Shown: positions 1 to 23,800, numbered from the stretch's first letter. The stretch: 64,000 nucleotides of DNA from Mesaphorura yosii (GCA_009869945.1 WIXG01000153.1:62001-126000); one strand, 5' to 3'. Translations and numbers: made by a program. The notes: generated by a model not told the origin, from the sequence alone.

Positions 1-8247
<8,247 letters not shown>

Positions 8248-9261
8248 CAGCTACGTACGTGGAACGTGTAGTGCATTACTCGTATTCATCTCATTTAACA
8301 CATGAATGTGAGTACGGCGTGAAATGGACACGGCACGATGCTACATGTGTGTAGTAAACCATAAAGTTTCCATCACGAAAACGAATTTTTCAAAATCCCA
8401 CCTTTGCATTATCTCATCTTCATCAAGATTCACGCTTGGATGGACAACCATCTTAGTTTTTGCAAATAGCGAATGTGAATGGTGACGGCGGAGCATCCTC
8501 GCACTTGTAACTTCGCCCTTTTCACGTAAAGACTTTAAACAAGTTTTAGTTTCCTCACAACAAGAGTATCAACTTGTGTTCCTAAACTTTAATTTATTGT
8601 TTTATTACTTAATTTACACGCGTGGTTAGGCGATGATTGGATACACGGAGGAAAGTACCTACAAAAATACTCACTCGGAAATTTTTAGTTAGCCTCGTCC
8701 CGTTATTGTTCGCGTAATAATCACGATTAATTAAATCTCCTTGATGAGGGCTTCGCTACAATGGCAGCACAAACCACATTGGGCATGTACAATGCAAATG
8801 GAACCAGTGCACGTATGTAATTGTATTTGTCGATACTCCTAAACTAGAGCACATGACAAAAGAATTTCTCGTGAGTAATTTGAGGCTAATTAAGCACTTG
8901 ACCGGTTTGTAAGGAAGTGTATCATATTTATATTTATGTACTCAAATGATTGATGTAATTGGGTGACTTATTACATGCTCCTGTGCATTGTGAGAGCCGA
9001 TAGATGGTTAGTGAGCACAAGTGTACTATATTGTAATTAATTTATTCTTAATTAGGATAATCAATTACCTTACCACAACACTACAGTTATTCTTAATTTA
9101 TTGAGTATTATTCGTACATATAATGCAAGCAAGACAAGGCAAGTGCATAATAGGCAATTATCTATCTACTTGACGAATGAAAAGAATTGGATCGATTATG
9201 ATTGTGTACTCGTGAATGTGCAACACTTAAAGAAATCTGTTGGAAAGAAACGGTGAATAAA
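8248..9261 (+). other. Probable 3' UTR of odd-paired
   Basis: About 1 kb of AT-rich non-coding sequence follows the TAA at 8245-8247. The first clear AATAAA in the sense direction is at 9256-9261, which would give a long UTR, common for developmental regulators. The stretch contains several TGTA-rich words and an ATGCAAAT at 8789-8796. The 3' end is inferred; no transcript evidence was available. Confidence 0.35.
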
Positions 9262-11846
9262 AAACTGAGAAAATGTTCAATCAATAACAAACCGGTTAAT
9301 TGAAGCTCTAAATGGCACTCGTTTTATCTCATCCTTTCCCATTTCATGCCATGCTTCTGACTAATTGATTCGCCTGCTTCTGGTTCATTTCAAAATTGGT
9401 CCAAACAACGCAATACAAACGCAACGGATTGGATTGGAAAGAAAGCTGACGCGTACATGAACTCAGCGGTTTGAAGTGTGAATGGAGCAAGATGAAAGAT
9501 GTCTTGTCTTGACTCGGTTGTCAGTTGATTGTTTTTCTTCATATTTTCATTTCAAATATGAGCCCGGTTCAGAATTTCTTCTTTTTTCTTCGAGTAGTAT
9601 TTATTCATTCTGGTCCTGATGGACTGGCTGTCATATTTTGAGGCAGTTGGACATTTTGTGCCAACTTGCGAACTTTACCCAGCGCTCTGCTCGGATATCA
9701 AATCTCATCGCATCATCCGCACGCATTATGACAACATAGTTAATGAAAGGCTTTCAAAAAGACGGAGACGAGTAGTAGACAAGCAGAGTGGAGAAGAAGA
9801 TTGTCTTTATTTCGAGGTATTTAATTTATGAAATGTTATGTAGGAAGATAAAAGCTCACAGAACTGATGCCACGATGTTGGCACTCATCGTTCGAGGCTT
9901 GACAGTCAGCAGTGTTTGTGCTTGTCATTCTCCATGTGCCAGACTTAGCCCTATTCTCGTCTACGCTTTCAGCTTCAGCTCTTTCTGAATTTTTATTTTG
10001 GTTTGACTGAAATGTCTGAAAACTGATATGTTGTTTTCCTTTTTAGAACTACAAAAATAAAGAGAATAAAATAATGAAGGAAGAATGAGACGCTTTTGTC
10101 CCTGGGTTTTGTTCCTCGTGAACCTTTCAGCGAAATGAACGTTTTGAAGGAAATTACTAATTACAGAATAAAAGGTATCTGTCGTCTTATTAAAAAGTGC
10201 ATGTCTAAGTGCTGAAATTCAATGCAAAACTTAAGCGCTTTCAGTAGAAAGGAACATGAGATGATGTAACAATGATATTTAATATCGCCAATGTGTTCTT
10301 AGTGTCGTGAAAATATAATTCAATTACTTTACCCAGGAGCACCACAAACAAAGTTTACATTTGGTCTGTTCGCGAATTTCATCTAAGCAATAAATTCACT
10401 AGTTGGCCTTTTCCAACTCGAAATGTTCCGTAAAGCATAAGGCATGAAGCCTGGACGAAGTACGTGTTTATAGATAGCCGTGATGTGCTCTGCATTGTTG
10501 GACGCTGAGCATCGAATTAGCAGTATAAATCAATTTGTAAAGCTTAAGGGTGGCATTCATAGGTGTTTATGGACAAACGAAGAGAACAAGTGGCACAAAT
10601 TGGACATGCCTCGGAGCAGCTTATCTCAGAGACTCCAAGAATACCGGTATGAGGGAACCACTTTATGACATTATTGGGTTGTACGAGATTACTAGACAGC
10701 ATTGCGCCTCTGTGGCATCTCAGTCGGACGAATCCATTGTTTTCTGTCTCCTCGTCCTTCCTCTGCACGAGCATACTTGCGTAAGGGTGTAAAAAAAGTA
10801 CGACCAAAGGATAACTCACAACCGCAACCAGAAGAAGATTGTTGTCAGAAGATGAATCTTCTTCGTACAGGTTAAATTCCTTTCCATTGTCTCGGGCATG
10901 GAGGAACGAGTGAAAGACGAGGAGATAATACTGCTGATGAGTCTTGACGCTTGGAAGGCACGCATTCTTCGAAGGCTTCCTCTTCTAGGTAACTAATAAC
11001 ATCTCAGTTTCAAAATCTCCTCCCAACTGCAGAAAACATTACACTTACGGCGGATGCTGGACCCTAATCTTAATACGCTTACGTGTACTAATTTTCAGTA
11101 ATACTTTTGGGCCTAATCAGTATTACAATAACCTACAACCAAAACTATTCCCCGTCAGTACAAAAGGACGAAGATCTGCGCATACCTCGTACTTGATGAT
11201 TGTGTTTGGCAGGAGCTCATTTATCAAATTGTTTTTCTCACTCTTCAATAGAATCAGCAAATAAGGCAAAATTAAAAACGACAAAGCCAAGAATTTCTCG
11301 CAAACCCTCCAAACAAAAACCACAGACAAGCCGCAATGGAAAATGAATGGAAATGGAATAAGAGAATGGAATGCGTGGAGAATCGCTTGAATTCCAATTT
11401 CATTTTTAGCAAATTCCATTTTTGGTATGATGTCCGCAACTGCGGAGCCCACAGAGCACAAAGGCAAAGCTAAATAATTGGCAAAAATCTGCAAGTGAGC
11501 TTTTTATAGCCTTTTTAATACTCATTTCAACACCTGACTGCAGAGTCAGGGTCAAGTTCCTTTGATTTATGACGAGAATGAAGAACAGGCAAAAAAAATG
11601 TAATTACGAATTTCGCCAGAAGGAATTTAGGTTTGTGGCGGTTTTGAATTTGCAAGAAAAATCAAATAAAAAACCCTGTTGTTCATTTTATGACTGTATG
11701 GGTCGGAATTAAGTGTGACGAACTTGGACCATATTTAACGACATGTGTGCAAATAATATCAAGGCAATCACTCGGTCTCACTGCACTGGCACTCCACTCA
11801 CATACTTTTGCTTTCGTTCGACACAAAGCTGCAGATGAGCTGTTCC

Positions 11847-11862
11847 TACGTACGTACGTACG
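11847..11862. repeat. (TACG)4 simple repeat
   Basis: Four copies of TACG in tandem, self-complementary. A minor microsatellite in non-coding DNA. Confidence 0.8.
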
Positions 11863-14800
11863 CGCAAGTGCAGAGCACAGGATGAAAAATTACATCAGAA
11901 AAATCATTTCATATTATCTCACGTTAAAAAGGCACAGAAAAGGAGGACAGTAAAAAATTGTCCTTTTTCTCTACATTTTGCCAAGACGCGGTGCACCTCG
12001 TTCTCGTATATGGGTGAGCAAGAATTGAAAGCGAAATGGCTAGACTTGGGAAGAGTAAGGTGAACCTTCTTTGTAACTTCTTTTGGAGGACAGGTGTTCG
12101 CTCATAAATATTGCTATTACACCTGCATTTTTCATCTCGGCATTGTGCTTGTGATTGCGATGGGTAGTGCCGTGCCATTGCTGCGATGCAGTGATAGATT
12201 TGCAGGTCTCGGCTGAGTTACTAGAGAACTTTGAAGGCACATTAATATAACCAACCACCACATGCGTGCCTGTACCTTCGCAGCAGATTCCCTTTGTCGC
12301 TTCATCATCACAACAGACTTCACACTCACTACACTGCTGCGGTGAGTTTCTGGATCCTGACCTCATCTTTTCTCAATTTGAATACTGTAATAAAAATGAC
12401 TGTGAGAAGAAGAATTCAATTTACGAACATTGAGACGAATTTATGCGTCGGGTTTTATGGTCTCAGACATTTGTACCTGTTGCACCTTCGTTTCTGTTAG
12501 CGTGCATAGATTTGGTGAGGGCGAATCAATGTCAAGTCTTTGAACCGAGCGTGAATGCGTATTCACATTGCGAATTCACGCAATCCTCACAATGCCGGAG
12601 TACTCAAAGACATATACAACGCATAGCACCCTTCATGATCTCCTCAGAAAGTAAATTGGCACACCAGATGAATCCATAAATTCACTCGAGTCGCCTTTGG
12701 TATGAATTTTGTTGAACTCTTTTTATTAAAATCTCATTCAAAACTATGCTTTAAATATGAAATGGGTGTATTTGTTTGTCCCTCGGCAAAATGGATTCTT
12801 TGTCTGACAGTGAATGATTTATTCGTCGAAATATTGAATGGTTTTGCTTTTTGCAGTTCTCAAGAACTGGAAGCTGAATTGGATCATTCTTCTTAATCGT
12901 ATCGTAATCGTGATGATTACATAAACCTTTTGCATCATTCAATCGAATATCGTGATAACTGGTTTCTACCTTCTACGCAACTGCTACTGTTGTGCCATTA
13001 CGTAACTCTCACCAGTAAATCATAAATTTGAACAATTAACAGCATTCTTGCTGACAGAAACTAATTACTGACTGAAAGCTGAAGCTGTTACTTCTTCCTG
13101 CACATTTGCAACTTCTTTGGTTTGGCAATTTACTCCTGCTCGTAAAAAAATCGAATGATTCACGATCAATTTCATTTAGTTGGAGCCAGTCCATTCAGCA
13201 ACATGTATAGCGTACTAAGGTTGAAGCATTAAATTTTTTTTGTCAATAGTAGACGAGACTAGACGAGCCGGGACGAGACGCTTTCCAATGAACCAAATCA
13301 AATGAAGTCAAAGATTAGTTGAGAGCTCATTTATCAAACGTACGGCAAACAGAACTTCTGGCATGGCACGATCGTGCAGCTTGCTGGTAGTCAAGCGATG
13401 TGGAAAGGGTAGACGGATCGAAGCACGCGTTTCAATCAAGTAGTCAACAGTCCGTTACAACTACGACTGCTCGTACTCGTACGCACGATTATAAATGGAA
13501 TGCTTGAATGCCAATAGCCGGCTGAATCTGGCTTTATTAAGGTATTTCTAAGCGGCGCGACGTAAACTTCGTGCTCGTGAGCCAGCCTGCCTTTATATGA
13601 CTATATTATGCACCTGTGATACTTGATTGTCTCATATTTCATTAAACAGTGTATCGTCGTATCATACTACGGACGAGCTCAGCTGCCCAACAATGATAAC
13701 GATAACAAAGTGTATCACGATGGAATTGTAACTATTTAAAGGCTACGCTGTGCTATGGAGCAGGCCAACAATGCATTACCAGGCAAAAGGACAGCACAAG
13801 GCACAAGCGCAGATGATGCAATGATTTAGGAAAAAATAGCTTGGCTCGGCTCGTACCAGCACAGAAGACAGAAAAGAACAAGCAGGAGTTAAGTAAGAGA
13901 CTCAAATGAATTGAGGATTTGTTGTGAATGAGTGAGGAAAGATGAGATCTTCGCATTCCAGGCATATCACAGTTTTTTCATCGTATTGTTATTAAATACA
14001 CAAAGCATTGTTTCTACCTTCTTATAATTGTACATGTTTGTGTATTTTATGTGTGTACACAGACGCTGTATCATTACATGCATTTTGTTCGTGTAGGATT
14101 CATTACCTGCATCCGCACTGGTCTGATACTAATACTAATATGGTGCACGAGATGAAATCAAGTGCACAGATCAGGAAGAGATTCTTTAAATAGAGCTCTT
14201 CGTACTCGTATTGTACTGCTGACGCATGGCATGGCGAAGCTTTTCAATACGACGGCGACTGGCGAGGCGACAGTGATTTAATCCAGTCCACAAGAGAAAG
14301 ACAATAGATTGTAATATTTTCGAATATTCATTTCATCATCCCACATCATAATAATCCGTCAACAGTCTATTTCTCGATGCAAATTCTTGGAATACTTGTC
14401 AATAAATGGATGCGGAATTTTTCAAGTCATCCCATCGCTCTCGCTCTGGCATTGACTCTTAAATTTTGAACAGCAACTCACGAATCATCTGCTAGGTTTT
14501 GCCATGGTAGACTTTATCGCAACGGAACTGAAAGACATGCGGTTAAATTAAAAAGAACACATTTCTCATAAGTTTCGCCATTTAAAATCAAAATTGTAAT
14601 AATAAATTTCACTGCCAAAACAGTCAGCCAGCCATAATTGTAAGCCAGTCACTCATAATTTAATTGCGGGCAACCGCAAAGACAAAGGCCTTGAATATAA
14701 ATGATATGATAACTTAATAACAGAGTACGGCACAAATTACAGCCGAACTGTGTGAGATTGCTTGGCGATTAACATTGTAATAAATTGCATTCCAAGTACG

Positions 14801-17800
14801 CTCGGACAATTAGATTGGTTTTCAGTATAAAGTGGGTGGATGCTCATCTCATCTCACGCCATTCCCTTAACTCGCAATTGCAAATTACAATGCACATACA
14901 GAGAGACGGACGCTTCCTTGCGAGAACGAGATTGGTATAAATGATAATTTGTTTTTAATTAATTCAGTTTAATTTCATTTTTTTGCGACTTGCCTTGGTG
15001 TAAAGGGCAGAAGAATACAGAACGATTGTGATTTGCAAGCGAAATCCAAGCTATATCATCTTGTTTGGAGTGTAAGAAGATTAGCCTTTGCACACTATGA
15101 ATTCATGATGATTGTCCGTGTCACTCAATCATCATTGTCATTTTAATCATCGCCTTGTACCGTCTGTAGGACGATCTCTTGACATGGCACTGTGACTCTT
15201 ACGAGTTATGATGGGCATATGCTATTGCTAATGCAAATGATAGTAGATTGGAGACGAATATCAAAAGCAGAATGTAAACTTGTTCAGTAGTTGAAAGTAC
15301 AAAGTACGCAATGCAATGAGCAGTGAGCATGAAGGAATACAAACACAAAAACCCCACAACACTGTATTGGATAGTTGGATTTTAGTCACGTAAACGAGTA
15401 GAGTGAAAGAGAATGAACTCTAACGCACATTGTTGGAACTATTTCGAGTGAAACTCTAAAGGAGTTGAGTAGACCACCTTTTCTCACTGGCGTTCTTAAC
15501 AGTGAACAGAAGTTTGACTTTTGTTGAAATGCCACGAATGCCATGCGTTTCCGTACATTAAAACTTTCATCGTTCTCAGCGCGTTCAATCAGTACGTATT
15601 TACAAATTTAACCTAAAGCTGAACAAATGCATCCGTGGATAATTTGATTGATAAATTATCTACAGTAATCATGGCAGGCCGTAATGACCGCACTAAACAT
15701 TCGTGGTTTGGATTCAACATGTCAACAAGTCTACGCAATATGCAATTTCATTGTAATCTGCACGTCGGCAATCGCTCCTGAGTAGCAAGCGAAAATTTGT
15801 TCCAGTTGCAAAGACATTGAATTATTGGAAATTGTCAACCCTCCAATGACACATTTACGAAGCTCATGTTGATGACAGGCACAACCACGCCCAATCAATT
15901 GACGCTGTCAAAACCTGCATACTAATCATAAGCCCGTACTTCGGCATTCATTTAGGGTGACAATTTAAATGTGCAAGCCAACAGAGTCTGGTCTGGGGCG
16001 ACACAGACCGTGTAATAAAATAAAAATGCAAAAAAAAGCTCGAACGACTGCAGCGAACTTTCACCACAGACCCATTACGTTTTTACGTATTGTACCCTCC
16101 TCACCATTTGCACGAGTCTTAATCGGTTTGTTTCCCGAAACAGAAACATTGTTCGTTTCTAGTTGAGTGAAAGTCAAACCAACTGAATCCAACCGAAAAA
16201 ACTTGACTTTGTGCCGCACTTCGGGCGAGAACATTCCCCTCCTCCATTCGGCATTGCTGCAGAGTCAACTATGCGAGCATAATGTGCAGGCACAAGAAAG
16301 TGGTGAATGAACGTCTAGAAAAGGATCAAGTGCCCGAAAAATCGATTCGTGACGACGTACAGCCACGGCGAGAAAAATGCAAGACTAACTTCACGTTTTA
16401 TCACTATGTTTTCCATTTTGCAGCATAAGCCAAATGACGTTTCACCTTCCAACGACACGAGCGTTCCAGCTTTAATGCCGTGCTGTTTATCGTATCAGCC
16501 ATGTGACTGGAGTCGACATGTCATGTTTCACCAAGCCAAGTACGAAGATTGAATCTAAATCCCAAATTCGTGATCGTCATGCAACGCGAAAGAGAGACTG
16601 GACAATGTCGCCTTACAAGAAAGTATGTTGAGAGAGAAAAGTCGTGAATTTGGTTTGACATGCATGGAAATTTGACATGAAGAGAAAAATAGAAAGGAGT
16701 TATGATGACAGTGAGACGTGTACGTTGAGAGATGGAAACAAGACTCGTGATTCTCGTGGAGTCTCACGAAGTTTAGTGATCATGGGAGCTGATGATGATT
16801 TGGCGTTGGGTCCTGCATTTCATTAATCCGTGATTTTGTGTGTTCCGCCTTCGAAATTAAAAATTTTTCGGACGTCTAGCATAAATACGGCTTATTATTT
16901 GAAGCGTGATGTTCGGATTGGCAGGCAGAAGTATTGAATAGCCAATATTTTTATGATTTCTCACTCTTCAATTGCGTTTGAAGTGCGCACGCACTCAGGA
17001 CCAGAATAGAATGCAACAATCATAATTTCCTTTTGTTACTTATGACGAAGCTTATGGTCTGATGCACTGCTATTCAATGTCAATGCAATGCAGTACTCCT
17101 CATCTCACAGCAATGCCAATGCCAAACTTTTATAATGGCAATAAAGAAAAGGGTTACGAGAAGAAGTTCTCGAGTAGTAAAATGTTACAGGTTGTTACTA
17201 TTATTGCCATGATTGTAATGGCCCGTACTACTACAACCATTACGTAATATTTAACTTACTATTACATTTTTATATTTACAACACTCTCCTACCACCATAC
17301 AGGCAGGTCGCATAGTCTCGTGATGCTTAAGCTCGGCTCAGTTAAGTTTAACTACACTGCACTACGCTTCACTTGTATGCATTGGCATTAAACACGTAGC
17401 ATCTGCACTTGGAGGCGCAGTCGGATGAGTTTTGGTTCAGGAGAGAATACGAAAAAATTCGTTTTCAATGGCAGCGGGGAGGCCCAGCGTGTGACCATCT
17501 TTCAGTATTATGTAAGATTTTCCTTTCATTCTGCTGCAGCTCCTTCGTGTCTCTCACGATGTGCATCTCTCCTCCGTCCAGTGCATCTCCTGAATGCAAT
17601 CACTGCCCTGATGCACTTCTGCCAAAATGATGCATTGTGTCCACGTAAACTGCAAACGACAGATTATGATTGTGTCTGGCCGTCGAGCATTCGGTTGAAG
17701 TCCTAAAATGTTAAGTCGAAGCCACTCGATCGTGCGCCTCCACATTACCTTTTCTCTACTTCGCATATGTATCTCGTAGTAAAAATTTTATAGTTTATGG

Positions 17801-20800
17801 CGCACAATTCAGACCGCACTTAAATGAGAAGCTCGTTGAAAAAGTCCAATGCAACGCTCAGTGTGTCACGTAAAATTAAATTACAGTCGAAAAATAGGTT
17901 GACTAAATCTTTTCGATTCCAAAAACGAAACCTAAAGCAGAAAAGCATAGACAACGAATCTCCTTCCTGCGCCATGATTCCCTTTTGAATGGAACGAAAA
18001 GTAGAGGATTTGGAACAAGAAAATATCCAAGTCACGGGATTTTAAAATAAATGTCATATCATTTACTCAAGCTCATGTTGGACGCGCTCAGGATTATTAT
18101 TGAAGCAAAAAATCATTCAGAATCGGAGGGAAAGGAGTAAAGGCACTTCAATAAGACTTTTATTGGGTACTTTTTCTCCGTGCACGAGTAAAAAAATAAA
18201 TAGTGCTCATTGTTCGCGATGCAGGCGACCAGATTGTGTCATTCAAACGCATTATAATGTGTCCCCTTAAATTAGACAGTTGTAATATCTCTATTCTGGG
18301 ACGCCAGTAAATAGTTGAGTTTTGAGTAGGTATTTCGGTTTATTGGCACAAAAAACGCCTTGCATAACGATCTTCAGAGTCTGAGTGCTCTAGCGAGAAG
18401 AAATCTGTTTTTATGTCGCTCAATTCCAAGAAAGCACAACATAAAATTCAGGAGAACGAGACGACACGGTTAATGAGTTGACACGGCTTGGATGCACGAG
18501 AACGACGAGAAACATTACCAAGGTAAGCCAAAGTCATTACACGTTGAACGTTGTACTTGAGCTGCATTTCGTATCAGCAGTCTTAGACAAACTCGTGCCG
18601 GTGCCGTGCCTTGATCATAACTGCAACCCGCATCCGTATGCGTTCGGTATTGCCCTTGTAGTTATTGTGCACCGTGCTTGCTTTGTATTGGGCCGTTGAG
18701 GGTTCGCCTTCCTTTCTCGGTTCGGCTGTCGTCTGAATTTTCTCCCCAATTTCCATTTCATTTACTTGGCTGTCATAAACAACACTAGACACACAAAGTT
18801 ACAAGATAAATAGAGTTTTTTGTTGTGTGTTTGGGGTCCATTCAATTCATTCTCTTTTGCTTTTGCTTTGGTGCTTCTGACTGAGGTTCGAGTTTTTTAA
18901 TGTTGCTTTTTTCCTGTTTTGTTTTTGCAAGTCATATTGGTATTTTGAGTATTTGTATAATGCAGTATGCCAGAGCAGAGCCGCAGTTGCATCATGAAGG
19001 CATCATCATAATTTACTACACAACACTGTACGGGCTTCTGCTGGAGGCGCATGCGTAAATGTCGTAGAATGTGCTGGCACTAGAATAAGTCTGGCAGCTA
19101 GTTAGCGCTGCAGTTGACTCATGTTATCCAGCACATCACAACACAGGACCATGAACGTATAATGAATGCATTTCAGACCTGTGACTGCGACTGCATACTG
19201 CATCGCGCCGTGCATTCTGCACTCTGAGCTGCATTCTGGGGCTTTGTGTCGGATGGACTCCGTAGGAGAGCGTACCCCCTCCTGAAGCGAATAAAATCAA
19301 AACTTGAATTCTAAAGGAAAGCAGCCAGCAAGACTCTTTTCTTCCGCTGCGTATCGTCATCATCAGACTTTTGGCCGTACTGCGTCAACTGTGGTTTGTA
19401 GCCTAACTCAAGCTGTTTGGGAATCCACGTGAGACGAGCAATCATTATGATCGCATTTCTCTCATCATTACGCTTCTTATTCAATTTTATACATAATATT
19501 CGTATTCCAGCCGGCATGCCTCGTAACCGATGAACCTTTTTGAGAACTTTCTTACGCATGGTCGCGTAGGATGATGAGCGAGACCTTTTCTGTTTTTAGA
19601 ACTTAAAAATCATCTTCATTTCGTTCCTTTTCTTCTCCTGATGATAATAATACCAACTACTGTGTTGAGGATTTGAGTGCGAATCTCGCTGAACAGAGTC
19701 ATCATGGTGGGGGTTACCCCCCACATTGGTTCTTTTGATAACACAAAAAATTATGCCACGCTGCGATAATAGCTTAGAAGATAGACAGGGGGTCCTTGAA
19801 TCCCCATATATAGCCACAGTCTCTCTCAGGAAAACTGCAAACTTGCCCAACGCTTCGTCTTGCCATCATTCCTTCGCTGATCGTCGTCCACAATCGTCAT
19901 CCTGCTCCAGAGTTCCTGAAAACTGCCAAAATCTGGAGGTTTACCGACGATTTCGAGCGAATTGGAGACAGCATGCTCGATCAGTACATCGTAGGACAGG
20001 AATTTAATCACTCTGACTTGAGTGCTCATAAGTGAAGTCGCAAGTCCATTGTCAACTAGCGATAGTGTAACGACGTTGCAGAAGCACGCTTGCAAATCTT
20101 GTGAAGTGAACAAGTGAGGTCAATCATACACACTTTTTTTCATTTTGTGCCAATAGTCGACACAAGCAGGATTATTGTGACACGTTCCGTGCACAGGCCA
20201 CATTACAAGACAGGGTGAAAGAACTCAAGACTGTATCCTCTGCGCATTCATATTTTGTGCCCGTTCATTTAGTGCAGTTGTTGGAGGAGTTTTGTCCAAT
20301 AATCTTAAACCTCAAAAAACCGGACCACAAAATGAAGGATCCAGAACATCACAACGCACATGTGTGAGGGAAAGTCGAGGTCGCTGTGTTGTTGCTGCTT
20401 CGAGTTGCTAGCCAACGAAAAAAAACATAAAAAAGTTCCACTTGAAAGTGGTTTCTCCAATCCAATTTCTTGCTGGTGTTCTTCGTGCAGCCTCAGGTCA
20501 CGGAAAGCTCTCATCAAGCAGCACAGCGCCTTGCTTTCATGGTTTAAAGGAGTCCATAGAATAGTGAATCGCGTGCATTTAAAGCAAATTGAGTTTATTA
20601 CTTTTCTGTTCCATAAACTAACTGGCACTTAAAACGACACCAGAAATTAGAAATGACCAACAAGGTGATTCTTGACTAACCGACCTTTGACGTTTCTTGA
20701 TATTTTAATTTCATTTCGGTTGCATTGTTTCTATCATACTTCGGATTTCGGAACTAATCTTGCATTAATGAGCGAGAATAACGGATTATGATGAAAGAGA

Positions 20801-23800
20801 AACAACAATACTGAGAGGAAGTGAAGACAGAGCTTAAAATTAAATTGTGGGAGGGATCGACGAGTTTGTTGTACCATGTAGCGCATCTCCACGCACGACG
20901 ACTGCGAATCGAGCATCCGCGGAGGGAAGGCTGGAAGAGTGTTTCGTTGTGCGCGCGCTTCTTGTATTCTTGCTTCTAACCCTTCCAGTGTAGCAGTATT
21001 TGAGAGCATTCAATAAACACATTATGCATTAAGCTGGCTAGACAAGAAAATAATGAGATAGGCATAAGAAATTTATTAATAAACCTTGAAAGAGAATTTT
21101 GATTAATTTTCGAAAGTCAAGATTCGGTTTTGATAAAGGTTGAGCTGTTGAATACAGACGAGACACGAAAAACGAGAAGGTAACCGTTCTATCGATCACT
21201 TCATAGAATTGCCTTACCAAGCTATGCGTAAACTGTAGGGCCGGCTCATGGCTGAGGCTCCGCTCCAGCTGAACTTCGATTTCTCTTCTTGCATACGCAA
21301 TGCGGTTATGCGCAGTGCAGGAGAGAAGTTGCTGTAATGTTTTTGCTCATTACGAAGCGCTGCCATCATCGTCATTCCTAATCAGAAGACGTGAGATGAA
21401 AACAAAAGCAATTCAAGTCAAAATTCTTTTCAGCCACTTAAAATTACTGAAGCTGCATTCAGAAGAGCCGTTGAGCCTGCTTCGGGTTTAATTAGCATGA
21501 GAATTCGGCGGAATTCGAACGAACCCTTTGTCCTCGGCTCTACTCGGTTAGAACTATCTTTGCAATGTTTGAGAAAGGAAACTTAAACCCACTACAATGT
21601 GGTGTTTACGGAAACACTTACTTTAATTCGAGTTTCGACTCGATTGGCTGCTGCTGAGAAGTGAACGTCAACACGCAAGAGTCAGAGTCAAGTGCGAAAT
21701 GTACACAATTCCATTATGTAACATAGCTCTCAGTCATTCTCTAAATGAGCTTTCAGCTCGAGTTCAATGAATAACAGGCACGCCCTTGAGGGCTATTAGC
21801 AACATGGATTACGTGCTATGTAAACACTCTTCAAAATGAGACGACCGACCCTTACTGCTACCGTGCTCGACTAACTCGACTCTTCTTGTGTTTCGGATGC
21901 ATTTCATGTTTCGAATTGGTGTGATAGAATTTCAGTATATAATCCTATATAATAATATTGTCAACAACGCAGCAGAAGCAGTGGCTGGCAATCAGCTCTA
22001 AATTCCGCCGTGCCAGACATTTAGGCTCCGAATGGAGAGATTAGTCAATGAAAGAGCTCCACATTCAACACCTCCTTCTTCTGGCCAAATATTGACAATT
22101 TGAATTGTGCGATTCTTTCTTTTCTTGGTTTGAGGGTAAAGAATTTTCTTTCACAGCACATACAACAATGTCGTAAGCATAAGGACCAACGCTCAGAGTT
22201 GAGTCACTTTCCATTGTTGATATTATGCGGGATTTTATTTAGTTGGTTGGTGATCCCGATTTGAGTTTGGCCTGGGCTTCGTTTCCCATTATGATTACCT
22301 GATCATTAGAACAAAATACGGAGTAACGAATCTTTTCTCAACGGAAAGCTTTTCCTTTTCCCTTTCTTCCTGAACAATAAGGAAATCTTTTCAAATATGA
22401 GTGGCACAATGTAATGCGGTCCATAGAAAATTTTATGTCTTATTACGCAACAGCAACCGCAACACAATTTATAAATCAAGCATCCTCATTTAGATTCTGA
22501 TTATTACATTGTGCTGTTGCTGTATTGGGATTGGGAGGGAACAGGCGCACTCGCTCGCGCTCGTCTTGCACTTCAAGTGCAGTGCGTGGCCACTGCTCAA
22601 GGCTTTGATTTGTGAAGAAAGGTGAAGGATGCAGAATCATTGTTATGATGTGTGCATTACTTTATTTATTATTTCCCTCGTGCATTGTTGAGAGGCAAGA
22701 GGAAGGATGAATAATGCATCCACTGCAACCCAAGTGAAAAATAGATCGTTACTCATTATGTCTGCCCATACACATCTCGCTCTCACTGGCCATTGTGTGA
22801 TCATCGTGCATTGTAGATTATCCATATTTCTTGTCTTTGAACGTGAAGGGATCGCAGGCCCGGGCCTCTGCTCTGCCTAAAATAATAAGAATGATTGTTC
22901 TTCGGGAGTATTCATCTTTCTTTCTGTCGGTAATAAGAAGAAAACTCAAGTTAAAGATGACAGTAAGGATCCACCAAAAATTAAAGACCTCCTACTGGCT
23001 TTACTTTTTTCTACCTTCTTAACCCATAAAGTTCCGTCCTTAAACTAACGCATCTCCGCTCCATTCTGGCCGGGGCTGAGAACAAAAGAGACCTGAAAGT
23101 CAAAGTTGTCGATGAGATATGAGAAGATGATGTGTGGTGATCTGGAACGCATTTATAAAATTGTCTTGGGACTTTGTTCTGTTGCAGGACACAAATTCTT
23201 CTGCTCCCAATAAGGTCCTTGGGAGAAAAATGTTAATCGAAAAATCTTGGACATTAAGCCAAGAAAAGTTGTATTGTATTTTCTGGACCGCGAGTTCCAA
23301 ACTCTTGTTCTCACGCCATAAATTCCTTATCTGGACAAAAACAATGAGAAAACTAGTGTAACTGTCGCAGAAGAATGGTTGTTGTTTAGGCCTTAAATTA
23401 ACCGGGACACTGAGCCAAATCCTTTCCAGATTTGTCGCACCGAATTAGTTTCGAGTGTTAAGCAGCGGACCTCAAATCGATATATCCAAAACAGACGGAT
23501 GGGCGAGGGAAAGGGGCTGTGTTTTATCAAGTGGAAACTAAAAAGAAATTATTATCCATTTCACTTGTAATTGTGTGCTCTGGTATTTTTGTTGGTGACA
23601 TTTTCCTTTCGGGTCGATATCTTAAATAATCTTGAACGCTATATCTTTGAGGTCAGATTACATTTGAAGTTGCGGTGCGCACTTGAAATGTGTAATCGGC
23701 CGTGTCGCTGGAAGAAGTGCAGGCGTGAACCTTTACTGTAGGTAAAAGCTCTTATGTCAGTGTCACTTGTCAACAGCTCTCAGGATGAGATGACGATGAT

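Noticed and set aside
22801..22822. GTGCATTGTAG, matching the seed of miR-33
   Set aside because: Only the first 11 bases match and no hairpin partner lies beside it; GTGCATTG words are common across the window.
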